Source: Chitinophagaceae bacterium (GTDB taxonomy: Bacteria; Bacteroidota; Bacteroidia; Chitinophagales; Chitinophagaceae). From it: a stretch of DNA of 7,137 bases. Both the position numbers and the translations under genes were made by a program. This document shows, piece after piece, positions 1 to 6,425 of the stretch (position 1 is the first letter of the stretch; every line of letters begins with the position of its first letter). The stretch is from the NCBI GenBank assembly GCA_947472635.1, contig CANJDY010000148.1:1-7137 (forward strand). Reading direction: 5' to 3'. The notes below the pieces were generated by a model. That model was not told the origin of the DNA. It worked only from the letters and a program-made list of their open reading frames with translations, and ran no database searches.

Positions 1-843
1 CCAATGAGGCAATTCAGCCGATAGATTTTTTTTGGCTTCTTCAATACTAACATAAGAAATGGCCACTTTCATTTGACGGATTTCATTGGTAGCTGTAGCA
101 AAATTTACAAATACGCCTGTATGCTCGCCGGATACCTCATTTTCAACAGCAATAATTTTACCCTCTTTCCAGCCACCAAATGAATCAAAAGGTTTGTCAA
201 ATTGGGTCACAAAGAAAATAGTAATCGGCTTTGGTCTTCTAACGGTAGCGGCCATCGTAACCTGTCCTTCGATGGACTGGTTATTCACTTTATGAACAAT
301 AGCGCTTTGTGTTTCAGATGATCCAAGAACCGTAGTAAAATCAAAAAGGATATGACTCTGAGAAGATTTCGGGAAAGTATATTTATGAAAACCTACTCTA
401 AGGGTAGACGTTAATTCGGCAGTAATTCCGTAATCTTTTAAAACTACTTTATGATAGCCAGGTTTGGCAATTTCTTGGTTATGTGAATAAGAGGATCCAT
501 AATTGGATGGTCCCAACTGACCTTTAAAATCTCCAGTGGTAGGCAATACAGGTATTCCCGACATCTCCCAACAATGTATATGACTAAAGCATTTAATCGT
601 GTCTTTGTTATACCGGTATCCTGTGTTCCAGGTGCCGTTTAATTCCATATCCGGACTTAGGTTTACCATACCAAATGGGCGGGAGGCAGAACTAAAGTAA
701 AAGAATCTGGAGTTGGCAGCATCTACCCGAGGCTCTACTAAATCTGTTTTGGGCGAATGAATAGTAAGGGCCTGTTGTGAAAAACCAGCAATCCCCATCA
801 GTAGCACAAATCCAAAACAGATCATTTTTTTTTGTAAAAGCAT
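1..843 (-). CDS. GH92-family glycosidase (alpha-mannosidase type), N-terminal part, runs off the left edge
   Basis: I translated this reading frame by hand. It starts at ATG 843-841 and stays open for 281 codons to the window edge, so the C-terminal part is missing. An in-frame ATG at 825-823 (residue 7) is an equally good start. Residues 7-24 form a signal peptide (hydrophobic core, then GFSQQ), so the product is exported to the periplasm or surface. GH92 N-terminal beta-sandwich signatures follow: RPFGMVNLSPD (55-65), GYRY and FSHIH (75-90), PVLPTTG (98-104), KPGYHKVVL (127-135), AELTSTLRVGFHKYTFP (142-158) and AISYVSIEEAKKNLSAELP (261-279). GH92 enzymes are calcium-dependent inverting exo-alpha-mannosidases, usually about 700-800 residues; the catalytic domain lies beyond the window. 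The usual DPFIGTGG-type opening is replaced by a VDAANSRFFYFSSASRPFG stretch (40-58), and the FSHTH-loop reads HCWEMSG, so this is a divergent subgroup whose exact linkage specificity cannot be told here. It lies downstream of a SusC/SusD pair but beyond a terminator. Family assignment is firm; substrate is inference. Confidence 0.88.
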   Translation of the reverse strand, partial: MLLQKKMICFGFVLLMGIAGFSQQALTIHSPKTDLVEPRVDAANSRFFYFSSASRPFGMVNLSPDMELNGTWNTGYRYNKDTIKCFSHIHCWEMSGIPVLPTTGDFKGQLGPSNYGSSYSHNQEIAKPGYHKVVLKDYGITAELTSTLRVGFHKYTFPKSSQSHILFDFTTVLGSSETQSAIVHKVNNQSIEGQVTMAATVRRPKPITIFFVTQFDKPFDSFGGWKEGKIIAVENEVSGEHTGVFVNFATATNEIRQMKVAISYVSIEEAKKNLSAELPHW

Positions 844-859
844 AAAAAAGATTATTAGT

Positions 860-894
860 CAAATTGTAGGATAACTCCCTGGTAAAAGATCAAA
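860..894 (-). promoter_or_regulatory. Possible Bacteroidota-type promoter for the GH92 gene
   Basis: On the minus strand a TTTG (plus positions 891-894) is followed after 22 bases by TACAATTTG (868-860). This resembles the Bacteroidota vegetative pattern of TTTG near -33 and TAnnTTTG near -7, but the -7 box has one extra base. The start of transcription would fall about 10 bases before the ATG at 843. A promoter is expected here because a strong terminator separates this gene from the upstream susD. Weak match, so low confidence. Confidence 0.3.
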
Positions 895-942
895 TACAAT
901 GATGCACCTGAAATAAGATGAAAAATTGAATCTGTAAAAGAT

Positions 943-986
943 AAAAAAAAGGATTTGTTCAGTAAAAATTACTGAACAAATCCTTT
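943..986 (-). terminator. Rho-independent terminator after the susC-susD pair
   Basis: Positions 948-965 and 969-986 form a perfect 18-bp inverted repeat with a 3-base loop. Read on the minus strand, the hairpin begins 14 bases after the susD stop codon and runs into a tract of eight U residues (plus-strand A at 943-950, partly in the stem). There is no comparable U tract for the plus strand, so it serves minus-strand transcription. Its outer AAAGG and inner TTCAGT stem segments are shared with the terminator at 6371-6405. Confidence 0.9.
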
Positions 987-1000
987 AATAGAATTAATTA

Positions 1001-2929
1001 TTAATACCCAGGATTTTGCCCAATTTTTGGCAAAGTAATATCAATCATAGATTGAGGAATAGGACGTAAATAATGTTTAGTAGGATCAAACTGCTTTACA
1101 CCATTCAATCCGTAACCAACCCAAGGATTGTACTTTGCAGCTCTTGTTTGAATCGTTTGGGTACGTTTTAAATCGTTCCAACGCTGACCTTCTCCTAAAA
1201 ATTCTCTTCCTGACTCATCAAGAATCATATCGATACTAATAGTAGCAGGAGTTGCTCTATAGGCTGTCAACAAATTAACAGGATCCTGACCTTTCTCAGG
1301 ATTTTGTGCACGCATAGGGTTAGCGGCAGAACCACCAACCAATGCACGATTCAACACTGTATTATAATAAACATCTGCAGTACCTAGTTTAGCACCGGTA
1401 GCGCCTTTTACAATAGCCTCTGCAGCCATTAAATACAATTCTGCAGAACGGAATAAAGGATCGTTATAGGTTGAAAAACCGTCATTATAAGAAACACCTG
1501 GTTGGAAAAATTTCCAAAACATGGGTGCTGCCCAAACCATATTGTCTTTAGTACCAGAAGTAGGACTAAAACCTACCATTTCACTATTATTGGTAACAGC
1601 ATATTTCTTAGTACCCCCTGGTACATTTACTCCTAACTTAGTAACATCTGTAACAGGATTATCCCAAGGCATTGCTATAGCAGTTGTATCACCAATTGCA
1701 TAAACTAAAGGAGCAGGATAAGTTGTCAATCGATTGTTATTAAGAGCACTAAGGGTATTTGTTGCTACCGCTGTAGCATAACAAACACTGTTGAAAGTAC
1801 CATCATATCGCTTATCTAGTTTTGTATCAAAAAGACGATATGCTGCCCAAGTTGGACTAAAACCACCGCCTTGTAATTTAGTATACCATAAAGAAGCTCC
1901 ACCAGCCTGGGCTATCCCAATTGGGCCTGCGCCAAACTGACTATGCATATTATTTCCAATCAACCCTTTTGCAGGATCTTGATTTCCGTCTCCATAATAA
2001 AAGGATGCATTAGCATATTGTATTGCAAAAATAACTTCCTTAGAAACGTTGCAACCAGCTACAGAAGTAGCCATAGTAGGTTGTACTGCTGTTACATTTT
2101 TTGGATGTAAAGGAAACAAATTTTCCCAGTTAGCTTCCAAAGGATATACTCCAGAACCAATGACATCATCACAAAGGGTAAGCGCACTTGTAAAATCGGC
2201 AGCCGATCCACCCAACGAATTGTTGAAATTCCAACCCCTAGTTAAATATACCTTGGCCAATAAAAATTTAGCTGCACCTTGGTTTACGCGACCAATATCT
2301 GATTGAGTAACAGGTAAAGTTGCCACACAAGCTGTTAAATCAGAGATGATTTGTGTATACACATCTTTAGCGAGCGTTTTTGGGGCTGACAAGCTACCAG
2401 TTAATGATTCGGTAAGCGGCATTGGGATATCTCCCCACTGCTGAACTAACCAAAAATAAGACAAGGCACGTAAGAACCTAGCTTCACCAAGCCTAGAAGC
2501 TTTTTTAGCTGCGTCCATTCCTACCACCTTATCTTGACGGCCAACGGCTGCATTACAACGGTTAATTTCAGTATATAAGTTATTCCAATAACCGCTTAAA
2601 TCTCCCCAGGTAGAATTAAGGCGGATATCATACTGCTCAAGTCCAGTTCCCATCATATTGGGTAGGCCATAAAAGATACCTGCGAACCCTGAAGAAAAAT
2701 ACATATCGGTTCCTTGAAAGTTTAATTGCCTTGATTGAGTAATATCCCTCAACAAAGGATAGCAAGAATTCACCAATCCTTCATAACCAGTAGGATCAGC
2801 ATAGTAGTTATCAGTAGTTCTGCTTGCTGGATTATATTCATCCAGAAAAGTTTTTTTACAGCTTACTTGAAAAAGGCTAAGAACAACCAGGCCTAAAGCA
2901 GCTTTTCGTATATTTTTAAAAATATTCAT
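1001..2929 (-). CDS. SusD-family (RagB/SusD) surface glycan-binding lipoprotein
   Basis: This encodes 642 residues from ATG 2929-2927 to TAA 1003-1001. SusD proteins sit on the outer surface and act as the hinged lid of the SusC transporter, capturing oligosaccharides or peptides for import. Residues 1-24 form a lipoprotein signal peptide with lipobox QVSC; Cys24 would be lipidated and is followed by KKTFLDE, fitting Bacteroidota lipoproteins. The N-terminal SusD-like region includes YWNNLYTEINRCNAA (114-128), and the family's most recognisable helix, GEARFLRALSYFWLVQQWGD, is at 148-167. The C-terminal RagB/SusD domain shows FRSAELYLMAAEAIVKGA, then REFLGEGQRWNDLKR, and ends in LRPIPQ...GQNPGY. 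It is somewhat longer than many SusD proteins (about 500-600). It follows the susC stop by 28 bp and precedes a terminator, so the two form one transcription unit. The true ligand is unknown; a mannose-containing glycan is inferred from the GH92 neighbour. It is clearly homologous to the partial SusD at 6426-7137. Confidence 0.95.
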   Translation of the reverse strand: MNIFKNIRKAALGLVVLSLFQVSCKKTFLDEYNPASRTTDNYYADPTGYEGLVNSCYPLLRDITQSRQLNFQGTDMYFSSGFAGIFYGLPNMMGTGLEQYDIRLNSTWGDLSGYWNNLYTEINRCNAAVGRQDKVVGMDAAKKASRLGEARFLRALSYFWLVQQWGDIPMPLTESLTGSLSAPKTLAKDVYTQIISDLTACVATLPVTQSDIGRVNQGAAKFLLAKVYLTRGWNFNNSLGGSAADFTSALTLCDDVIGSGVYPLEANWENLFPLHPKNVTAVQPTMATSVAGCNVSKEVIFAIQYANASFYYGDGNQDPAKGLIGNNMHSQFGAGPIGIAQAGGASLWYTKLQGGGFSPTWAAYRLFDTKLDKRYDGTFNSVCYATAVATNTLSALNNNRLTTYPAPLVYAIGDTTAIAMPWDNPVTDVTKLGVNVPGGTKKYAVTNNSEMVGFSPTSGTKDNMVWAAPMFWKFFQPGVSYNDGFSTYNDPLFRSAELYLMAAEAIVKGATGAKLGTADVYYNTVLNRALVGGSAANPMRAQNPEKGQDPVNLLTAYRATPATISIDMILDESGREFLGEGQRWNDLKRTQTIQTRAAKYNPWVGYGLNGVKQFDPTKHYLRPIPQSMIDITLPKIGQNPGY

Positions 2930-2957
2930 ACAATATATTATTTAATGTTTTTAATGA

Positions 2958-5900
2958 TTAGAATCCAACATTTACACCAAAAGTATAGGTGATCGCCTCA
3001 AAGTCATCTTGGTATCCACCTCCGTTATATTCGGGATCATTACCATGAAATTTTGTAAAGCGCATTGGATTATTTACTTGAACATACATGCGGATTCTAT
3101 CGAGGCCGAGTTTATCCAACTTAACTTTTGGAACATTAAAGCCCATTGTCATATCTGCAATTCTTAAGAAGCTAGCATCTTCATAATAAATAGCATCTGT
3201 ATTTGACTTAGCTATCCCTATACCGAACATTTCGTTGGAAGGATTATTGCGCGTCCAATAGTTCATTTTCAAACGACCCCAACCATTATTATCAACATAG
3301 TTACTTAAGAAATCATTTTTATACATCGTTCCATTGCGATAATATACCATTAAAGAAAAATCGAAATTTTTATAGCTAACCCGATTGGTCATACCCATTG
3401 TAAAATTAGGTAACTGAGTTCCTAATATAGTACGGTCATCTTGACCAACAACGCCAGTTGAAATTTTTCCGTCGTTATTTTGATCTACAATTCTAACTGA
3501 TCCTGGAAGAGCTCCATAAGTTTTAGCTAAAACGCTATCGGCCAATTGCCAAATACCTACTGACTTATAATACAGGAAACTTTTTAGTGGAGATCCTACA
3601 TGTAATACGTTCTCAGGATTGGCTTGACCAGCCCAACCCCAAATAGCTCCATTAGGCAAAGCTTCCAAGCGATTAATATTCTTAGAGAAATTCAAAGAAG
3701 TAGTCCAATGAACATTCTTAGTAGATACATTCACTGTATTCAACAAGATTTCAATCCCTTTATTGGAAACCTCTCCTACATTAGCCGTAATAGTACTAAA
3801 GCCTGTAGTAGTTGGCAAGGCTTCTTTCATAATCAAATCCTTGGTCTTTCTTTTATATAATTCCACCGTAGCGGTAATTCTATTATTAAATAATCCAAGA
3901 TTTAAACCAAGATTCAATTCCTGGCTTCTTTCCCATCCTAAACCCTGATTGGGTAGGTTATTAGGTGCAAAACCGGGAGCACCCGTTTGCTGAAATGAAT
4001 AGTTGGTGGTAAGCAAGGTTGCAGAAGTAGAATAAGGAGCTACTACTGAGTTTCCTACCTCACCATAACTAACCCTTAGTTTCAAATCGGATATAGCTTT
4101 TATATTCTTAATAAATTTTTCTTCCCCTAATTTCCAAGCAATAGCACCGGATGGGAAAAATGCGTATTTATGACCTTCAGCCAAAACTGATGATCCATCC
4201 GAACGACCAGTAAAGGTTACCAAATATTTATCATTGAAAGTGTAATTAACCCTTCCCATATAAGAAGACAATTGACGTTGGTTATATCCACTAGCAATGG
4301 TTGGAGCTGTACTAGTAGAAGCCACATTATACCAATAGGAATTATAAGGCAAGCCTGTAACTGAAATCCAATTCAGCTCAGTATTTGTTTTGAATGCACT
4401 TTGTAAAGCGGTAACATTCAATTTACTTTTGCCTTTTTGTAAATTATAACTTAACTGGTTGTCAATAGTATAAGATGTAAAATAGTCATTTTCGATAGAT
4501 GCCCTTGGTGCTCCCAAATTGATTGATTTGGAATATTTACCCCTATATTCATTTTGCTTAGCCAATTGGTAAGAACCTGAAAGAGAAGATTTGAAAACTA
4601 AATTTTTCAATAAGGTAACTTCAGCATATGCATTCCCCATTTGACTGGAAACATCTCTGGTCCAAGTATAGTTAGCCAAACTGGATGCTTCCAACAAAGG
4701 ATTCATAGCTCCACCAACTCCCATTTTAATTGCATAACCATCCACTGGTGAAGCTGTTCCAACGTCACCACCAGCTGCGGGGTCAATCAAGTCTTTATAA
4801 TAAAGTACAGCTGTTGGCCTTGTACGATATACTGTTCTCGGTACTTCAAGAGAACCAGTAGGGTTAGTAGAATAATTTTCATATAAAGTAATACCCACTT
4901 TAAGGAACTTGGTAATTTTAGATTCCAAAGCAGCATTTAAATTGTATTTCTTATAATTTGTATTTGGTGTCATCCCTACTTCTTGAATGAAACCACCGGA
5001 AATACGATAGGTTGTACCTCCACTGCCTCCAGAAATGGCCAATGTAGAACCGGTATTGATACCTGGTTTGGTCAATTCTCCCTGAATATCAGTTGACTTA
5101 CCACTATTAATAACATTTAATTCATTTACATTAAATTGGGTAGAAGGAAGAACCGCATACCCAAGATTTAAAGACTGGTCATCAATTAAAGTTTTGTAAA
5201 CCTCCTGAGCATTTTGCATTGCAGGAAGATGGGCAGCCGTTTTTTGACCTACATAACTATCTAAACTTACTTTAGCTTTTCCTGTAAGTCCTCTCTTAGA
5301 AGTAATAATTACTACCCCATTGGCTCCTCTTGAACCATAAATGGCAGTAGAAGATGCATCTTTCAAGATATCAATAGTTTCAATATCAGCTGGATTAATA
5401 TCCTGCAATTTGCCACCAACAATTCCATCAATTACCACCAATGGTTCTGTTCCCTGGAATTGAGGAGTACTAGTAGTGAGCGTTTGATTTCTCACAGCCA
5501 TTACACCATTTGCAGATGTTCCTGTTTCGGAATTAATTGTATTTTCACCACGAATTGCGATGCTCCAAAGGGCACCAGGCTTATTACTCATTTTAGTAAT
5601 CAATACCCCTGGTACCTGACCTTGTAATGCTTGAGTAGCATTTGCAGGATTACCTCTCACGATTTCCAATGCTTTAATAGTACCTACCGCACCGGTCAGG
5701 TCCTTCTTTTTAACAGCACCATAACCAATAACTACCACATCTTCCAAAGCCTTGGTATCAGTAGCTAGTTTAACCAGTAAGTTCGTTTGATTGGCAATAG
5801 AAATTGACTGTTGGGTATAACCAACAGAATTAATCATTACCACCGCAGCTCCTTTTAAAGGAATTTTGATAGAGAATTTTCCATCCGCATCTGTTACAGC

Positions 5901-6053
5901 GGCAGTTTTGGATCCTTTTACCGTAATAGTAGCACCTGCAATTTTTTCGCTGGTTACACTGTTAAAGACTTGTCCGGTAATTTGACGGGTTTGAGCCAGC
6001 GCTAACACGGATAGCAGGCACAAAAAGGAAGAAAGCAGAAAGACTTTTTTCAT
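2958..6053 (-). CDS. SusC-family TonB-dependent outer-membrane transporter (SusC/RagA)
   Basis: This encodes 1031 residues from ATG 6053-6051, which directly begins an MKKVFLL signal peptide cleaved near ALA-Q (20/21). A TTG at 6062-6060 would add only three residues and is a poorer start. Domains in order: a carboxypeptidase-regulatory-like beta-sandwich at about 24-98 (ITGQV, GATITVKG, TDADGKF, SVGY); a TonB box EDVVVIGYG at 104-112; a plug at about 115-255 with GAVGT, ALQGQVPGV, IRG, PLVVIDG, IDILKDASSTAIYGSRGANG (227-246) and IITSKRG; then a 22-strand-type barrel ending in NVGF, the terminal Phe typical of outer-membrane barrels. The length is usual for SusC. The plug carries about 30 extra residues between IRG (167-169) and PLVVIDG (204-210). 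There is no N-terminal STN domain, so it is a transporter rather than an ECF/anti-sigma transducer. It pairs with the SusD encoded 28 bp downstream and imports glycan captured by it, using TonB-ExbBD energy. The substrate is not determined by sequence. Expression is probably controlled by the palindrome 116 bp upstream of the start. Confidence 0.96.
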   Translation of the reverse strand: MKKVFLLSSFLCLLSVLALAQTRQITGQVFNSVTSEKIAGATITVKGSKTAAVTDADGKFSIKIPLKGAAVVMINSVGYTQQSISIANQTNLLVKLATDTKALEDVVVIGYGAVKKKDLTGAVGTIKALEIVRGNPANATQALQGQVPGVLITKMSNKPGALWSIAIRGENTINSETGTSANGVMAVRNQTLTTSTPQFQGTEPLVVIDGIVGGKLQDINPADIETIDILKDASSTAIYGSRGANGVVIITSKRGLTGKAKVSLDSYVGQKTAAHLPAMQNAQEVYKTLIDDQSLNLGYAVLPSTQFNVNELNVINSGKSTDIQGELTKPGINTGSTLAISGGSGGTTYRISGGFIQEVGMTPNTNYKKYNLNAALESKITKFLKVGITLYENYSTNPTGSLEVPRTVYRTRPTAVLYYKDLIDPAAGGDVGTASPVDGYAIKMGVGGAMNPLLEASSLANYTWTRDVSSQMGNAYAEVTLLKNLVFKSSLSGSYQLAKQNEYRGKYSKSINLGAPRASIENDYFTSYTIDNQLSYNLQKGKSKLNVTALQSAFKTNTELNWISVTGLPYNSYWYNVASTSTAPTIASGYNQRQLSSYMGRVNYTFNDKYLVTFTGRSDGSSVLAEGHKYAFFPSGAIAWKLGEEKFIKNIKAISDLKLRVSYGEVGNSVVAPYSTSATLLTTNYSFQQTGAPGFAPNNLPNQGLGWERSQELNLGLNLGLFNNRITATVELYKRKTKDLIMKEALPTTTGFSTITANVGEVSNKGIEILLNTVNVSTKNVHWTTSLNFSKNINRLEALPNGAIWGWAGQANPENVLHVGSPLKSFLYYKSVGIWQLADSVLAKTYGALPGSVRIVDQNNDGKISTGVVGQDDRTILGTQLPNFTMGMTNRVSYKNFDFSLMVYYRNGTMYKNDFLSNYVDNNGWGRLKMNYWTRNNPSNEMFGIGIAKSNTDAIYYEDASFLRIADMTMGFNVPKVKLDKLGLDRIRMYVQVNNPMRFTKFHGNDPEYNGGGYQDDFEAITYTFGVNVGF

Positions 6054-6141
6054 AAATAGCAATTTTGGTTTTACGTTCGATTAATAGAAATAATCACAAT
6101 AGAATTATGAATTCCAAATCGAAAATAGGTAAATGGTTTTA

Positions 6142-6155
6142 GTAAAACGTAAAAC
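6142..6155. repeat. Tandem GTAAAAC heptamer, possible secondary regulator half-sites
   Basis: GTAAAAC occurs twice in direct succession (6142-6148 and 6149-6155), creating an AAAACGT junction that resembles one half of the nearby palindrome's GAAAACGTTTTC core. The junction centre is exactly 30 bp from the palindrome centre. It is not itself a palindrome beyond ACGT, so a binding role is only suggestive. Confidence 0.35.
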
Positions 6156-6168
6156 AAGATAAAAAAAA

Positions 6169-6188
6169 TTACGAAAACGTTTTCGTAA
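6169..6188. promoter_or_regulatory. Perfect 20-bp palindrome, putative LacI/GalR-family operator
   Basis: TTACGAAAACGTTTTCGTAA is a perfect inverted repeat with no spacer and a central CG. LacI/GalR-family regulators typically recognise such even, CG-centred palindromes with an AAACGTTT-like core (as in PurR and related sites). It lies 116 bp upstream of the susC ATG and well downstream of the preceding terminator, so it is placed to control the susC-susD unit. No regulator gene is in the window. A perfect 20-bp match is unlikely by chance in 7 kb; the family assignment is inferred from symmetry and core. Confidence 0.65.
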
Positions 6189-6370
6189 CAATGAAAATGG
6201 AAGCCACTAATAATATGCTCAAGCTTTAAAATGAGTTATAAGGCAACAAGCTTACAATAGGTTAGTTGCCCGATAGTTTTTTACCATTTATGCAGCATTA
6301 TTGAAATACTATAGCAATTTGGGATGAATTTATCATTGTAGGTTGGGAAATTTGAAAACCTTTATGCAAT
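6189..6370. other. Non-coding intergenic stretch, no gene seen
   Basis: With the flanking promoter and terminator this completes a 372-bp gap between susC and the upstream susD (6054-6425). I see no credible reading frame or RNA gene. Two weak structures are present: GGCAAC (6242-6247) facing GTTGCC (6265-6270) across 17 bases, and a direct repeat CAAGCTT at 6220-6226 and 6247-6253. It could hold upstream regulator sites, but nothing is strong enough to name. Confidence 0.5.
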
Positions 6371-6405
6371 AAAAAAGGGATGGTTCAGTACTGAACCATC
6401 CCTTT
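6371..6405 (-). terminator. Rho-independent terminator after the upstream susD
   Basis: Positions 6374-6405 are a perfect inverted repeat of 16-bp arms centred on GTAC, folding into a GC-richer stem with a small loop. On the minus strand it begins 20 bases after the susD stop and ends in a run of six U residues (plus A at 6371-6376). It isolates the upstream cassette from the next susC promoter. It resembles the terminator at 943-986 in its outer AAAGG and inner TTCAGT segments. Confidence 0.9.
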
Positions 6406-6425
6406 ACATTAATAAAATACAACTA

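Larger units (their letters stand above)
6054..6188 (-). promoter_or_regulatory. Promoter/leader region of the susC-susD operon
   Basis: This AT-rich stretch lies between the palindromic operator and the susC start. The best -7 candidate on the minus strand is TATTTTCG (plus 6127-6120), which matches TAnnTTTG at five of six fixed bases and would leave a leader of roughly 60 bases. A second candidate is TATCTTGT (6161-6154). Neither has a convincing -33 TTTG at the usual spacing, so I cannot choose between them. The sequence just before the start codon is A-rich with no clear Shine-Dalgarno, which is normal in this phylum. ACGT-centred elements at 6142-6155 and 6070-6079 lie within it. Confidence 0.5.

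Noticed and set aside
86..295. Plus-strand reading frame of 69 codons
   Set aside because: It lies opposite the GH92 coding frame, which has clear family motifs across this span; the plus-strand product has no recognisable features.
1521..2306. Plus-strand reading frames at 1521-1703 and 2049-2306
   Set aside because: Both are antisense shadows of the susD gene, with no promoter or domain evidence.
3624..3948. Overlapping plus-strand reading frames at 3624-3860 and 3763-3948
   Set aside because: They are antisense shadows of the susC barrel region and overlap each other in different frames.
6054..6062. TTG start adding three residues to SusC
   Set aside because: The ATG at 6053 immediately begins a standard MKK signal peptide, and TTG starts are uncommon; the ATG is preferred.
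6242..6270. GGCAAC/GTTGCC inverted repeat as a terminator or riboswitch
   Set aside because: Arms are only 6 bp with a 17-base spacer and no U tract follows; no known riboswitch core is visible.
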